From Corynebacterium pseudotuberculosis (GTDB lineage: Bacteria; Actinomycetota; Actinomycetes; Mycobacteriales; Mycobacteriaceae), in assembly GCF_002155265.1 (NCBI RefSeq), contig NZ_CP021251.1, positions 1,798,001 through 1,862,000 of the forward strand: 64,000 nucleotides of DNA. The letters are read 5' to 3'. Below the pieces are notes generated by a model. That model was not told where the DNA came from. It saw only the letters and a list, made by a program, of their open reading frames with translations, and searched no databases. Position 1 is the stretch's first letter. Every line of letters begins with the position of its first letter. The position numbers and the translations under genes are program-made. Below, piece by piece: positions 17,694 through 35,889 of the stretch.

Positions 17694-18911
17694 TTAAGCG
17701 AGCTCCTCCAAACGTTCGCTCGCGTCCGTGTAACCATCCACATCCTGTTTTTCTGCGATTGCAAACCACTCTTTAGCATCCGATTCCCGTCCTGCAGCTA
17801 GCAACGCATTGGCATATGCGTAAGACAAGCGCACTGCTCCCAGACCGGTCCCTGCAGCATCAGGATTCTCACGCTGCAAAATAACGACTGCTGCATCAGG
17901 CTGGTCTAAATCCAGACGTGCGCCTGCCACTACGATCGCAAGTTCGATCCGAGTCTCTACGTCCAATGATGCTGGGTCTTCATCTCGAGCAAGCTCGATA
18001 GCTTTTTCCGGGCGACCAAGTCCTCTCTCACAGTCAGCCATAACCGCTATGAGTCCAGGGCCTCCACTCATGCGACGCGCAGCTCGCAACTCAGCGAGAG
18101 CTTCTTTCCACTCTCCGGCGTGATAAGCGGCAATGCCACAGGTCTCTCGAACAACCGCTATGCGTCCAGCACGATCTTTTGCTGCACGCGCATGATTCAA
18201 GGCAAGCTGTGGATCATCTGCCATCCATGTAGCCGCCATAATCATATGCTTAGCCACTGCGTTCGCATTATCTTTGGCTAAAACCTTAAGGTCTTGCAAC
18301 ACCATAGGATCCAGATCGCGCACATCAATATCATCCGGCAGATCCGGCTCATTCACACGATTATTGATGCGCTCTTCACGGTAACCTGGTCGAATTGGCC
18401 CACGCTGTTGTTTATTACGATCAACTCCGCCGCGTTGCGAATGCCGACGCTCCCCGTTCCGTTCGCTATACGGTCGAGAAGAACGGTCCCCGTCTCCACG
18501 CCGGTATTCTGAGCGCCCACCACGTTTAGGCTCTCCGCTGCGGCGTTCACCAGTCTTCCAGTCTTTACGACGGTCTTCTTGGCGGGGGACTCTTCTATCG
18601 TCATCCCACTTCGGGCGTTGCCGACGGTCATCACGGCGTTCCTCAGAACGTTTACCTCGATCGCCAAAACGCTCCTTACGATCTCTATCGTAGGGTCGCC
18701 CGGACTTACGATCGTTCTCATCCCTGCGTCGCCCGTAGCTTTCTCGACGTCCGTCACTCTGGCTTCCAGGGCGTCGATTGCTTCCCTCATGTCGATCATT
18801 ACGACCCCACGAGCTCTCACCACGACGTTCCCGTTCACCACCTTGACGGCGGCCATCGCGAGACTTAAAGCCGCGTTGCGAGCGGCCTTCACGGGAATGA
18901 GAATCAGCCAT
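17694..18911 (-). CDS. Charged low-complexity protein with TPR-like C-terminus
   Basis: 405 residues. Residues 1 to about 190 are almost entirely Arg, Asp, Gly, Lys, Glu and Ser in short irregular repeats (GRRQGGERERRGESSWGRND type), surely disordered and of the kind that binds RNA. Residues 200-405 are helical and contain tetratricopeptide-like pairs (ALNHARAAKDRAGR, EWKEALAELRAARR, GRPEKAIELARDED, ADAKEWFAIAEK). Actinobacterial homologues exist at this locus, without known function. AAAGGA stands before the ATG at 18911. A strong hairpin lies 27 bases upstream and separates it from the rRNA operon. RNA or ribosome-related work is conceivable but is inference. Confidence 0.82.
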   Translation of the reverse strand: MADSHSREGRSQRGFKSRDGRRQGGERERRGESSWGRNDRHEGSNRRPGSQSDGRRESYGRRRDENDRKSGRPYDRDRKERFGDRGKRSEERRDDRRQRPKWDDDRRVPRQEDRRKDWKTGERRSGEPKRGGRSEYRRGDGDRSSRPYSERNGERRHSQRGGVDRNKQQRGPIRPGYREERINNRVNEPDLPDDIDVRDLDPMVLQDLKVLAKDNANAVAKHMIMAATWMADDPQLALNHARAAKDRAGRIAVVRETCGIAAYHAGEWKEALAELRAARRMSGGPGLIAVMADCERGLGRPEKAIELARDEDPASLDVETRIELAIVVAGARLDLDQPDAAVVILQRENPDAAGTGLGAVRLSYAYANALLAAGRESDAKEWFAIAEKQDVDGYTDASERLEELA

Positions 18912-18937
18912 AAAAATCCTTTATTAAAATGCGGAAA

Positions 18938-18993
18938 TAGGGTGTGTGTAACGTAGAAGAAGAAAAACCTCCTCCTACATAACACACACCCTA
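18938..18993 (-). terminator. Long hairpin downstream of 5S rRNA
   Basis: Arms TAGGGTGTGTGT (18938-18949) and ACACACACCCTA (18982-18993) pair perfectly. In the minus-strand RNA the inner GUAGGAGGAGG and UCUUCUUCUAC also pair throughout when G-U pairs are allowed, around a UUUU loop. That makes a near-continuous helix of about 25 pairs. It lies 28 bases beyond the 5S 3' end and is most simply the rRNA operon terminator, although the following T-run is weak. It ends 27 bases before the TPR-protein gene. Confidence 0.7.
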
Positions 18994-19020
18994 TATAACC
19001 ACTCTTTGTTATCAAGTTTT

Positions 19021-19139
19021 GTGGTTGGCGGCGACCTACTCTCCCACACCCTCCCAGGTGCAGTACCATCAGCGCAATCGGGCTTAGCTTCCGGGTTCGG
19101 AAAGGGACCGGGCGTACCCCCGACACAATAACCACCAAC
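19021..19139 (-). rRNA. rrf: 5S ribosomal RNA
   Basis: Minus-strand sequence starting about GTTGGTGGTTATTGTGTCGG and ending with the complementary CCGCCAACCAC gives the closed 5S helix I. The internal CCGAACCCGGAAGCTAAGCC segment is the conserved loop A-helix III part of 5S rRNA. Last gene of the operon, about 110 bases after 23S. Ends are good to a few bases. Confidence 0.95.
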
Positions 19140-19251
19140 ACATCCATACAACACAACACATCACATGTCATGTCAGACACTGCACAGTGAACACAAGCAA
19201 CAACACAAACACTCTTTTTTCAAACGCTCCAGGCACAACACATCCACACAC

Positions 19252-24224
<4,973 letters not shown>

Positions 24225-24700
24225 AAATCAGTCCAATAAAAGACCAACCAGGCTTCGTGAAAAGCCCAACCAAAACTGGCAAAAAACAAACAACCAACAA
24301 AAAAAAACATTTCATTGATCATTCAACAAAAAACAATGAAAAAAGTACAACAAAACAGTGACCATCGATGCCTTGACGAGACAACACAACAATCACCCAA
24401 CACCCACACCACAACACCCCAAGCACAACACCCAGAGCATCACAGCACAAGCATCACACGTTTCCACAGCCACCAACACCCACACAACACAACATCATGC
24501 ACGCATCAGCACCATAACAACGCCTCATGTCAACAACATTTTTTCCACAAACAGCACAATCTTTTACAAGCAAGCCACACTTGCCGGTCGATACTGCACC
24601 ATCGTGATCATCACACAACCATGTAACAAAACATATTGCTGCCACTACACAACGTAGCTACCGCCATGTCAACCATAAAAAATATTATAAGTACATTGGC

Positions 24701-24727
24701 ACACTATTGAGTTCTCAAACAACACAC
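24701..24727 (-). promoter_or_regulatory. rRNA leader antitermination (boxA-type) element
   Basis: The minus strand reads TGTTGTTTGAGAACTCAATAG continuing GTGT (given in parts). TGTTTGAGAACTCAATAGTG is a well-known conserved leader element of mycobacterial and corynebacterial rrn operons, containing boxA. It should recruit the Nus factors that let polymerase pass through the untranslated rRNA genes. A related element occurs in the 16S-23S spacer. Confidence 0.65.
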
Positions 24728-24890
24728 CCACACCCACACACACCAACCACAAAGCCAGCATGTACTGAATGTAAGAATAATTTTTGTTTATCGCCTGCTC
24801 GTTTTCCTCTCGCCTTACACTCACTAATCAACAACCACTGTGTGGTGTTTGCCTCTGTGAGGGGCGCTGTCGGTCGCGGCGACTCACATA

Positions 24891-24919
24891 AAGTTACACA
24901 CCCTCAACACAACACACAA
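24891..24919 (-). promoter_or_regulatory. Candidate rrn promoter
   Basis: On the minus strand TTGTGT (24914-24919) and TAACTT (24891-24896) are separated by exactly 17 bases, a plausible -35/-10 pair. It is about 670 bases before 16S and upstream of the antitermination element. Other promoters may exist in the leader; a TATAAT-like hexamer also occurs near 24682-24690. Confidence 0.35.
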
Positions 24920-25066
24920 ATCCCCAGGTGAAAAAGCATTTTTTAACACGACTCAATCGCAAAGCATTTTGCAGATTGCCTCCTAGGGCCGATTTTCGGC
25001 ATTTCGTCGCAAAAATTCATAAGACATAACGAGATTCGACCTCCCCGCCCTGGGAATAAAACACGC

Positions 25067-25105
25067 AAAAGGGCCTTAAGAAGAATTTCTTCTTAAGGCC
25101 CTTTT
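25067..25105. terminator. Perfect palindromic terminator after tyrS
   Basis: A 39-base palindrome: AAAAGGGCCTTAAGAAGAA (25067-25085), one T, then its exact complement (25087-25105). Both flanks carry T/A runs, so it can end transcription on both strands. It lies 6 bases past the tyrS stop and insulates the rRNA promoter region from tyrS. Confidence 0.88.
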
Positions 25106-25110
25106 AATAG

Positions 25111-26391
25111 CTAAGCGTTAAACCGAACACCTGCAAAGTTCTTTTTACCTTTACGTAAAACAACCCATGATCCATGAAGCAGATCTTCCTCGGATGGTTG
25201 CCATGTTTCGTCGCTAATGCGAACATTGTTTACGTACGCGCCGCCCTCTTTCACTGCACGCCGAGCAGCACCTTTGGAATCCGCAAGGCCTGCAGCAACG
25301 AGCAAATCAACGATTGTCCGAGGCTCACCTTCTTCGACCTCTGCAACTGGAGTTTCAGAAACTGCTCCAATCAATGTTTGCTCATCAAGATCTTCGAGTG
25401 AAGCCTTCCCAAAGAGCGCTTGAGCAGCTAATTCCACAGCCTTAGTAGCGGCTTCTCCATGGACAAGCGTTGTCATCTCTCTAGCGAGTCTCCGCTGAGC
25501 CTCACGCTTATGAGGAGCCTCGGCTACCTGAACTTCCAACTCCGCAATCTCAGATTCCGTTAGGAACGTAAACCACTTGAGGTAGTTAATAACAACAGTG
25601 TCTCCGGCGTTGAGGAAATACTGGTACCAAGAGTAAGGGCTAGTCTGCTCGGGGTCGAGCCATAGCTTTCCCCCACCAGTAGATTTACCAAATTTTTGCC
25701 CTTGCGCATCAGTTACCAATGGAACCGTCAAAGCATGGACTTTGGTGCCGTCAACGCGCCGGTTTAAGTCAACCCCGGAGATAATGTTGCCCCACTGATC
25801 TCCGCCACCAATTTGCAGAATGCAATCGTACTTTTTGCGCAGGTGAACAAAGTCATTCGACTGCAAAAGCATGTAAGAAAATTCCGTGTAAGAGATGCCA
25901 TCGCTAGCTAGACGACGCTTTACTGTCTCACGATCAAGCATCGTATTCAGTGAAAAGTTCTTTCCTACATCACGCAAGAATTCAATCACTGACATTCCCG
26001 CGGTCCAGTCAGCATTATTGACCATGATTGCATCGTTGTTCTGGCCGGATTCAAAAGACACAAATCGCCGAAGCTGTCCTTTGATTGCTTCAAGATTCTG
26101 CGCGACCTTATCTTCTGTAAGCATGACGCGCTCTCCCACTTCACGTGGGTCTCCAATCATGCCTGTGGCTCCGCCAGCGAGAGTCAGCGGCCTATGCCCA
26201 AACTGCTGAAAACGACGCAGCATAACCATAGGAACTAAATGACCTGCATGTAGAGAATCTCCGGTGGGGTCAAAGCCACAGTAAAGAGTAATGGGCTGTT
26301 CGCATGCTTCTCTAAGCGCATCAATGTCTGTGGAATCGTTAATTAAACCGCGCCACAGGAGTTCATCAACGATATTGCCATGCTGGGACAT
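25111..26391 (-). CDS. tyrS: Tyrosyl-tRNA synthetase
   Basis: Charges tRNA-Tyr. Start chosen at ATG 26391 ([15 protein letters not shown]), with GAGGA about 10 bases upstream; the frame runs on to 26463. 426 residues. The class I HIGH motif appears as HAGHL in [15 protein letters not shown], and the KMSKS motif as [13 protein letters not shown] is the tyrosine-pocket segment. A C-terminal S4 domain (about 355-420) has [20 protein letters not shown]. Expression probably ends at the palindromic terminator. The Trm112-like gene lies 47 bases upstream. Confidence 0.96.
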   Translation of the reverse strand: MSQHGNIVDELLWRGLINDSTDIDALREACEQPITLYCGFDPTGDSLHAGHLVPMVMLRRFQQFGHRPLTLAGGATGMIGDPREVGERVMLTEDKVAQNLEAIKGQLRRFVSFESGQNNDAIMVNNADWTAGMSVIEFLRDVGKNFSLNTMLDRETVKRRLASDGISYTEFSYMLLQSNDFVHLRKKYDCILQIGGGDQWGNIISGVDLNRRVDGTKVHALTVPLVTDAQGQKFGKSTGGGKLWLDPEQTSPYSWYQYFLNAGDTVVINYLKWFTFLTESEIAELEVQVAEAPHKREAQRRLAREMTTLVHGEAATKAVELAAQALFGKASLEDLDEQTLIGAVSETPVAEVEEGEPRTIVDLLVAAGLADSKGAARRAVKEGGAYVNNVRISDETWQPSEEDLLHGSWVVLRKGKKNFAGVRFNA

Positions 26392-26438
26392 GTAGATAGA
26401 TTCCTCGGTTGTGTGAGTATTTGGAAATAAACGGAAAA

Positions 26439-26624
26439 CTAGTGCGTTTTCCCCTGGGGCCAAGTAATCGCTTCATTTTCAAGCATTACTGGAATATTGT
26501 CTTCAATTCGGTAGGCAATGCCGAGGCGATCGTTAACCAAGACATTGTCCTGCTCCAGATAGCGCAACGGCCCTTTGTCTCGAGGACACGCGAGAACTTC
26601 TAGCAGTTGGGGATCAATACTCAT
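26439..26624 (-). CDS. Trm112-like / UPF0434 small protein
   Basis: 61 residues: [19 protein letters not shown] at 7-25, then [19 protein letters not shown], the signature of the Trm112p-like UPF0434 family. Eukaryotic Trm112 activates methyltransferases; bacterial members are mostly uncharacterised. Only one Cys (in ACPRDKGPL) is present, so zinc binding as in the archaeal and eukaryotic proteins is unlikely. It shares direction with tyrS and lies between argH and tyrS. Confidence 0.85.
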   Translation of the reverse strand: MSIDPQLLEVLACPRDKGPLRYLEQDNVLVNDRLGIAYRIEDNIPVMLENEAITWPQGKTH

Positions 26625-26682
26625 GGTTTTCTAGCGTACAACATCAATGTATCAACTCGATGCTTAACCGATGGATAAGGCC

Positions 26683-26728
26683 AAAGCCCCGACGCCTAGT
26701 TAGACAGAAGGATAGGAATCGGGACTTT
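26683..26728 (-). terminator. Weak terminator after argH
   Basis: AAAGCCCCGA and TCGGGACTTT pair with one C/A mismatch across a 26-base loop, and A/T runs flank the stem. It lies between argH (stop at 26743) and the Trm112-like gene. The imperfect stem and large loop make it tentative. Confidence 0.35.
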
Positions 26729-26742
26729 TCTGCGTAGCTCTT

Positions 26743-29377
<2,635 letters not shown>

Positions 29378-29428
29378 GTTTGCCCCTTAAAAATCTCAAC
29401 TGAATTGAATATGAATTAAATTTTGACC

Positions 29429-29460
29429 AATATGCAGATTTTATGAAAAAGATGCAGACT
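29429..29460 (-). promoter_or_regulatory. ARG-box-like repeats before argG
   Basis: The minus strand carries TCTGCATC and TCTGCATA about 20 bases apart, with TTTTTCATAAAA between. These TGCAT and TTCAT half-sites resemble ArgR operators of Gram-positive bacteria. They lie 52-83 bases upstream of the argG start, next to the repressor gene. No exact consensus match was obtained. Confidence 0.4.
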
Positions 29461-29640
29461 TAACGCCACCAACTTTATCCATAAGTTTGATTGTTCTACA
29501 TATATGAGTTCTTCTCTAGATAGTTTATGCACTCATCCCCATAAATTGCGAAGCGAGGTTTCCTGCCCCAAGGAAAGGTGCCAGCACACCTGCGCTCCAA
29601 GAAACTGTTTCAATGCTTTTGCGCCTATAAAGTCGATTGA

Positions 29641-29654
29641 AAAATATGCAGATT
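29641..29654 (-). promoter_or_regulatory. ARG-box-like half-site at the argR stop
   Basis: The minus strand reads AATCTGCATATTTT, nearly the same as the core of the argG-proximal site, followed by TCAAT. It overlaps the argR stop codon and begins the argR-argG gap. It may be a distal ArgR site allowing looping to the site at 29429-29460. This is inference. Confidence 0.3.
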
Positions 29655-30144
29655 AGTTCCCTGAGCGCCTTTGGCTAAGGAATTCTCCAAGTTCCTGACC
29701 AGTCATTGGATCTCGAGCAAGCACAAAAACGGTATCGTCGCCAGCAATAGTCCCAACTACCTCTTCCATTCCCACACGGTCGATAAAGGAAGCCAAGAAC
29801 GGGGCACCCCCAGGTGGGGTACGTAATACGGCGATGTTGCCGGAATGGTCGACAGAAACGAGCAAGTCGTCAAGCATCTTGCGCAGCTTCTCCCGAGTGC
29901 CTACCGTCGACGGCACTGCTACCTCATCTGCAGCACCCACCGCATAAAACGCACGCCCACCCTCAGGACGAACCTTTTTTGCCCCGAGCTCATCTAGGTC
30001 ACGAGATAGCGTCCCTTGGGTGATTTCAACGCCTTTTGCCTTAAGCAAATCGGACAATTGCATTTGACTCGATACTTGGTTTTGTTCGAGCAAATCAAGA
30101 ATCAAGGCTTGCCGAACCGTTCGCGTAATCGGGCTAGTGCTCAT
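29653..30144 (-). CDS. argR: Arginine repressor
   Basis: Hexameric repressor of arginine biosynthesis that binds ARG boxes with arginine as corepressor. 163 residues. The winged-helix N-terminus reads [24 protein letters not shown] and [13 protein letters not shown], the latter the recognition helix. The C-terminal oligomerisation and arginine-binding domain has [15 protein letters not shown], including the conserved acidic pair. It lies between argF and argG; both sides of the cluster hold candidate operators. Confidence 0.95.
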   Translation of the reverse strand: MSTSPITRTVRQALILDLLEQNQVSSQMQLSDLLKAKGVEITQGTLSRDLDELGAKKVRPEGGRAFYAVGAADEVAVPSTVGTREKLRKMLDDLLVSVDHSGNIAVLRTPPGGAPFLASFIDRVGMEEVVGTIAGDDTVFVLARDPMTGQELGEFLSQRRSGN

Positions 30145-30228
30145 GGATTCTTCCTCACAACTTTCTCTTCGCTCCCCTAGAGTTATGAGGGGCGCCGAAC
30201 TCTTTGATATCGCTTTTAAGCTTCTGTC

Positions 30229-31236
<1,008 letters not shown>

Positions 31237-31247
31237 TCAAGATCCCT

Positions 31248-32498
31248 TCATTGAGTAGGCGTCGTTAAGAAATCGAGTAGGCGTTCTATCCGATCGACCG
31301 CATCCGCGATTTGTTCATCTGTAATAACTAACGGCGGCGTGATTCTCAGTACGAATTCCGATGGAGCATTGAGAATCAGGCCAAACTCTGCAGCCCGTTG
31401 TGCAGCAACTTTTGCTACAGGCTGTTTAAGCACCACTCCCAGCATGAGACCTCGGCCGCGCACATGATCAACAAATTTCAAGTCTGACAGCTTGTCTTTT
31501 AAAAGCTTTCCTTTAACACGGACGTTAGTAACAAAATCCTCCTCTATCACACTCAGCACTGCCCCCGCTGCCGCGCAGGCAACAGGATTTCCGCCGAAAG
31601 TAGTTCCGTGTGTCCCCGGCACGAATAGATCCTTTGCTTTGCCATGAGCCACGCATGCTCCAATAGGCAATCCCCCGCCCAATCCTTTTGCCATGGTAAC
31701 CACATCAGGCAGCACCCCTTCGTGCTGAAATGCAAAGAAGTCCCCGGTGCGGCCAACACCAGTCTGAACCTCATCGACGACCATCAAGATGCCGTTGTTG
31801 GTACAAAGAGACCGAACTTCTTGCAAAAATCCACTAGGAGCTGGAATTACACCTGTTTCTCCCTGGATCGGCTCTAGAAAAATTGCCGCTACATTTTGAG
31901 GATTTACATCAACAAGTTTGCGCAGGTAATCAACATCCCCATAAGGATAGAACTCGACGCCAGCAGGCAATGGTTCGAAGGGAAGTTGTTTTTCTGGCTG
32001 TCCAGTTAGAGCCAGTGCTCCCATCGTTCTTCCATGAAAACCATGCTGTGCTGCAAGAATTCGACTTCGACCACTCAGCCGGGCAAGCTTAAACGCAGCC
32101 TCGTTTGCTTCCGTTCCCGAGTTACAAAAGAATACTCGTGAGTCAGAAGCTACGGCTTCCGAATGCGGCTGATACTGGCTAAAACGCTGAATGATTTTTT
32201 CTGCAGCATTCACCACAGGTGCAGAGGCAAAAAGGTTAGAAACATGAGAAAAACTCTGAACCTGTGCTGTTACAGCCTCTGTGATAGCCGGATGCCCATA
32301 TCCCAAGGAATTCACAGCGATTCCAGCAAGAAGATCAATGTGTTCTCTGCCTAAAGAATCAACAACTATCGCCCCATCGCCATCGACGAGTTCCAACGTT
32401 GGAGTCCCATAGGTGTTCATCAAAACGTCGGGCCATTTTGCTTGTGCCGAGTGGTACTCAGCGTGCTTTTCGGCGTGACGTGTATTTTCTTTCTGCAT
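31248..32498 (-). CDS. argD: Acetylornithine aminotransferase
   Basis: PLP enzyme converting N-acetylglutamate semialdehyde to acetylornithine. 416 residues, with [16 protein letters not shown] and [17 protein letters not shown] containing the Asp and the PLP lysine. [15 protein letters not shown] is typical of the class III subgroup. The start overlaps the argB stop by one base (TAATG), indicating coupling. In some bacteria the same enzyme also serves lysine synthesis. BioA at 3371-4669 is a distant relative and is clearly distinguishable by context and motifs. Confidence 0.95.
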   Translation of the reverse strand: MQKENTRHAEKHAEYHSAQAKWPDVLMNTYGTPTLELVDGDGAIVVDSLGREHIDLLAGIAVNSLGYGHPAITEAVTAQVQSFSHVSNLFASAPVVNAAEKIIQRFSQYQPHSEAVASDSRVFFCNSGTEANEAAFKLARLSGRSRILAAQHGFHGRTMGALALTGQPEKQLPFEPLPAGVEFYPYGDVDYLRKLVDVNPQNVAAIFLEPIQGETGVIPAPSGFLQEVRSLCTNNGILMVVDEVQTGVGRTGDFFAFQHEGVLPDVVTMAKGLGGGLPIGACVAHGKAKDLFVPGTHGTTFGGNPVACAAAGAVLSVIEEDFVTNVRVKGKLLKDKLSDLKFVDHVRGRGLMLGVVLKQPVAKVAAQRAAEFGLILNAPSEFVLRITPPLVITDEQIADAVDRIERLLDFLTTPTQ

Positions 32499-33433
32499 TA
32501 TTTCCCGCCTTGAGAGTGCCTAAAAATTGTTGCTTCCGGGGTTGCTGCGTCCTGAGTTACCATCGTGCCGATACCACCAGAGGTCAAAAGTTCCAGGAGA
32601 ACTGCATGCGGAGTACGTCCATCAATTACATGCGCTGCGGGTACACCTTTTATAACGGCATTAAGACAACTTTCCATTTTCGGAATCATTCCGGAATCTA
32701 GTGCAGGCATAATCGTGCGTAGCTCCGCTACGCTAATTTTGGAAACAAGAGACTCTTGATTCGGCCAATCTGTGTAAAGACCTTCTACATTGGTGAGAAT
32801 AAGTAGTCGTTCCGCCCCTATAGCTGAGGCCAGGGCCCCTGCGGCTGTATCCGCATTAACGTTGTATATTTCGCCGTCATCACCGGGGGCAATCGTGGAT
32901 ACTACAGGTATTCTTCCAGCCTCGATGATGTCCATCAGACTGGCAGGATTAACAGCCGTAATATCCCCTACTAAGCCAATATCAGTAGCTTTTCCGCCCA
33001 CTGTTACAAGCCGTTTTTCTGCTTGAAACAAGCCCGCATCCTCGCCTGATGTACCAACCGCATAGGGACCATGGGAATTGATCAAACCTACAAGGTCTCG
33101 TCCCACCTGGCCAAAGAGCACCATCCGTACCACCTCCATAATTTCAGGAGTGGTAACCCGAAATCCTCCCTTAAACTCTCCCTCTAACCCCAATTTATTC
33201 AGCATTAAGGAGATTTGTGGTCCTCCACCATGCACCACAACGGGCTTTGCCCCAACAGTACGTAGGAAGACCATGTCTGCAGCAAATGCAGCTTTTAAGG
33301 AATCATCCACCATAGCGTTGCCACCGTATTTCACAACCACAATCTTGTTATGGAAATGTTGCAACCATGGCAAGGCCTCAGCTAACACCGTAGCTCTATC
33401 TTGTGCGCTGAGATGGTCAAGCATATCTGTCAT
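32498..33433 (-). CDS. argB: Acetylglutamate kinase
   Basis: Phosphorylates N-acetylglutamate, the committed and usually arginine-inhibited step in corynebacteria. 311 residues. VVKYGGNAM near 33-41 and [17 protein letters not shown] near 68-84 are the ATP and acetylglutamate sites of the amino acid kinase fold. INVNAD-type [17 protein letters not shown] follows. The N-terminal helix ([20 protein letters not shown], 20 residues) is the extension found in arginine-sensitive hexameric forms. Upstream argJ ends 65 bases away. Confidence 0.95.
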   Translation of the reverse strand: MTDMLDHLSAQDRATVLAEALPWLQHFHNKIVVVKYGGNAMVDDSLKAAFAADMVFLRTVGAKPVVVHGGGPQISLMLNKLGLEGEFKGGFRVTTPEIMEVVRMVLFGQVGRDLVGLINSHGPYAVGTSGEDAGLFQAEKRLVTVGGKATDIGLVGDITAVNPASLMDIIEAGRIPVVSTIAPGDDGEIYNVNADTAAGALASAIGAERLLILTNVEGLYTDWPNQESLVSKISVAELRTIMPALDSGMIPKMESCLNAVIKGVPAAHVIDGRTPHAVLLELLTSGGIGTMVTQDAATPEATIFRHSQGGK

Positions 33434-33498
33434 AGGAAATAGCTTTCTCGGGTTTGGCGGCTAGCGCAGATCGCGATTCTCACGTTGTTCCGCATACG

Positions 33499-34659
33499 CT
33501 AGGAGGAGTAAGCAGAGTTGATTTCCACATATGAATGGGACAAATCCGTTGTTCTAATAAAGGCTTTTCCTGTTTTACCTGTGCCTAAGTCGACGCGAAC
33601 ATCGATATCGATCCCACTTAAATCCACTTCTCGAGCATAAGGTGTTCCTGTCGATGCAAGACACACAGGATGTTCATTAAAATAAACTGATATATTATCC
33701 GGATCCATATCTGCCTCTGCCATCCCGATGGCTGCAAGGACTCTCCCCCAGTTTGGATCCGATCCAAACATCGCGCATTTAAACAGGTTGTCCCGGCCCA
33801 AGGTGCGCGCGGCTTGAAGTGCTTGTTCATCGTTGGAAGCACCAGTCACCGTAATGCGGACCCTCTTAGTCACTCCTTCCGCATCCGATTGCAGCTGATC
33901 AGCTATATCAGCACACACTGCATATACCGCAGTCTCAAAAGCTTCTACGTCAGGAGTTATACCCGAAGCACCATTTGCCATGAGTAGCACGGTGTCATTG
34001 GTAGAAGTAGAACCATCGATATCGAGTGTGTTAAAAGTCTGCGCCGCAGCTTTTTCTAGTGCAGATTGTGCAGCTTCTGCGGAGACAGAGGCATCAGTAG
34101 TAATGCATACCAGCATCGTGGCTAACGAGGGCGCCATCATGCCTACGCCTTTGCCCATTGCGCCTACTGACCACCCGGATTCTTTATGCACTGCTTGTTT
34201 ACTTACGGTGTCCGTAGTCATAATTGCTTCTGCTGCTTGTTCGCCATGGTCACCTAGACCGTTGACAAGCACAGGAGTCACCGCCAGTAGCTTTTCGACG
34301 GGCAAAGGTTCTCCGATCAACCCTGTAGAGCAAGCAGCAACGTCATTAGCTTTAAACGAAAGCGAACGTGCTACTGCGTCCACGATAGTCTGCGCGTCCT
34401 GCTCACCTTGTATACCGTTGCAGGCATTAGCGTTGCCGGAGTTAAAGACGATAGCTTTCAAAGTTCCATCGCTCATGGACTTCTTGCTCAGTTTCACAGG
34501 AGCTGCCACAATTTTATTCCTAGTGAAAACTCCAGCTGCTACATACTCTGGTCCTTGGTTGACCACCAACGCCATATCCTTATTACCTGAAGGCTTAATT
34601 CCTGCAGTTGTTGCGGCAGCCAAAAAACCTTTAACGGCGGTGATGCCATTGGTACTCAT
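33499..34659 (-). CDS. argJ: Bifunctional glutamate N-acetyltransferase / ornithine acetyltransferase
   Basis: Recycles the acetyl group from acetylornithine to glutamate and, if bifunctional, also uses acetyl-CoA. Start at ATG 34659 ([12 protein letters not shown]) with a strong AAGGAGG; the frame is open to 34764. 386 residues. The ornithine acetyltransferase family cleaves itself before a Thr in an ATML-type motif; here [12 protein letters not shown] is visible. [12 protein letters not shown] is the second signature. No argA or argE is in the cluster, consistent with a cyclic pathway. Confidence 0.95.
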   Translation of the reverse strand: MSTNGITAVKGFLAAATTAGIKPSGNKDMALVVNQGPEYVAAGVFTRNKIVAAPVKLSKKSMSDGTLKAIVFNSGNANACNGIQGEQDAQTIVDAVARSLSFKANDVAACSTGLIGEPLPVEKLLAVTPVLVNGLGDHGEQAAEAIMTTDTVSKQAVHKESGWSVGAMGKGVGMMAPSLATMLVCITTDASVSAEAAQSALEKAAAQTFNTLDIDGSTSTNDTVLLMANGASGITPDVEAFETAVYAVCADIADQLQSDAEGVTKRVRITVTGASNDEQALQAARTLGRDNLFKCAMFGSDPNWGRVLAAIGMAEADMDPDNISVYFNEHPVCLASTGTPYAREVDLSGIDIDVRVDLGTGKTGKAFIRTTDLSHSYVEINSAYSS

Positions 34660-34708
34660 GGCAGTGCCTCCTTTTCTTCTCTCCCTGTGAATCGCTATGT
34701 TGTTCGTC

Positions 34709-35752
34709 CTATGGCGCAATCCCAGTACGCGGAAGCCCCGAAGTTTCTTCCCAACCCAAAACAATATTCATGCATTGCACCGCAGCACCGCCTGTTCCTT
34801 TTGTCAGATTATCGATTGCCGACGTAATGATTAATTTTTCCGCTTCGGAATCCAACGCTACTTGGAGATGACACATGTTAGAACCAACAACCGATTGGGT
34901 CTGAGGTTGCATCCCAGGAGGAAGCACCTGTACAAAGGGCTCCGCCGCATAGCAACTGATGTATGCGTTATAGGCATCGGTCTGAGAAACCCCTGGCGCA
35001 ATCGGTGCTACCGCAGTGGTGAGAATCCCCCGAGGTAATGGCGCCAGGATGGGAGTGAAACTAATGGAGACCGGTGACCGCGAATATTCTGACAAATTTT
35101 GCACTATTTCCGGAGTATGCCTATGGCTACCCGCAACGTTATATGCGCGCAACGAGCCCATTGTCTCCGCGCCTAGCAGCCCCACAACGGGTTTTTTCCC
35201 GCCTCCTGAGACCCCCGTGACAGAAACAATAGATATATCCGGCCTGACAAGGCCCATTTTTATAGCTGGCCATAACGCCAACGTGGCGCCTGTGGGGAAA
35301 CACCCAGGCACGGCTATCCTACGCGCACTCCGGATTTGTTCACGATGCCCCGGCATCTCAGGAATTCCATACGGCCAAGATCCTGCGTATTTTTCCCCAT
35401 AATAGTGGTCCCAGTCATCTTGATGTTGCAAGCGAAAATCTGCAGCGCAATCAATAACTATGCAGGAATCCTCACATTCTCTAGCTATTTTCGCGGAATG
35501 CCCATGAGGTAAAGCCAAAAAAACCACGTCATGACCAGCAAGATGCTCCGGAGTAGTTGGCTGCACTATCCGACTCGCGAGCTCCGGTAGGTGAGGCATG
35601 AGTACGCCCAGGCGCTCTCCAGCAGTAGATGATCCAGTTAGTGCGCCTATTTTCAGTTCCCCACTCACGTAACGAGGATGATTAAGCAAAAGGCGGAGAA
35701 TCTCTCCGCCTGCATATCCGCTTGCCCCCGCTACTGCTACCGTGATTGTCAT
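34709..35752 (-). CDS. argC: N-acetyl-gamma-glutamyl-phosphate reductase
   Basis: NADPH-dependent reduction of acetylglutamyl phosphate to the semialdehyde. Start at ATG 35752 ([16 protein letters not shown]); the open frame goes on to 35842 but then crosses the promoter-like region. 347 residues. [14 protein letters not shown] is the nucleotide loop, and [13 protein letters not shown] carries the catalytic Cys. First gene of the arg cluster. An inverted repeat at 35758-35773 overlaps its presumed promoter. Confidence 0.95.
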   Translation of the reverse strand: MTITVAVAGASGYAGGEILRLLLNHPRYVSGELKIGALTGSSTAGERLGVLMPHLPELASRIVQPTTPEHLAGHDVVFLALPHGHSAKIARECEDSCIVIDCAADFRLQHQDDWDHYYGEKYAGSWPYGIPEMPGHREQIRSARRIAVPGCFPTGATLALWPAIKMGLVRPDISIVSVTGVSGGGKKPVVGLLGAETMGSLRAYNVAGSHRHTPEIVQNLSEYSRSPVSISFTPILAPLPRGILTTAVAPIAPGVSQTDAYNAYISCYAAEPFVQVLPPGMQPQTQSVVGSNMCHLQVALDSEAEKLIITSAIDNLTKGTGGAAVQCMNIVLGWEETSGLPRTGIAP

Positions 35753-35757
35753 GCCCC

Positions 35758-35773
35758 TACTATATACATAGTA
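35758..35773. promoter_or_regulatory. Inverted repeat at the argC promoter
   Basis: TACTAT-ATAC-ATAGTA is a perfect 6-base inverted repeat ending 6 bases before the argC start codon, in an AT-rich stretch that also resembles a -10 region (TATGTATATAG on the minus strand). Position suits an ArgR or other repressor site. The two CGGAATACT repeats just upstream (35774-35800) add to the structured look. Assignment is tentative. Confidence 0.35.
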
Positions 35774-35832
35774 TTCCGTAACGCGTAAGTATTCCGAGAA
35801 TATTTCCCCAATACCCCTATCCAGAAAGCGCA

Positions 35833-35873
35833 AACGCGCCACACATCCAGTTCTTGGATACGTGTGACGCGTT
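35833..35873 (-). terminator. Terminator after pheT
   Basis: AACGCGCCACAC and GTGTGACGCGTT pair with a single C/A mismatch, and TCCA/TGGA extend the stem inside. It lies 16 bases past the pheT stop, upstream of the argC promoter, with a short T-run on the minus strand. It separates phe and arg transcription. Confidence 0.6.
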
Positions 35874-35889
35874 AGATCGAGCTCTTTGG

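Larger units (their letters stand above)
24225..25066 (-). other. rRNA operon leader and promoter region
   Basis: 842 bases upstream of 16S without protein genes. It contains a candidate promoter (24891-24919) and a leader antitermination element (24701-24727). Much of 24360-24760 is made of A/C-rich tracts on the plus strand, as in the internal spacer. Short frames here have composition driven by these tracts and are not credible genes. Confidence 0.75.

Noticed and set aside
18353-19180. 275-codon minus-strand frame overlapping the TPR-protein gene and 5S rRNA
   Set aside because: It runs from 5S through the hairpin into another frame of the charged gene; the openness comes from biased codons of the RG/DR-rich region.
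33980-34690. 236-codon plus-strand frame inside argJ
   Set aside because: Lies wholly within a certain gene on the opposite strand and shows low-complexity Ser/Ala/Thr composition.
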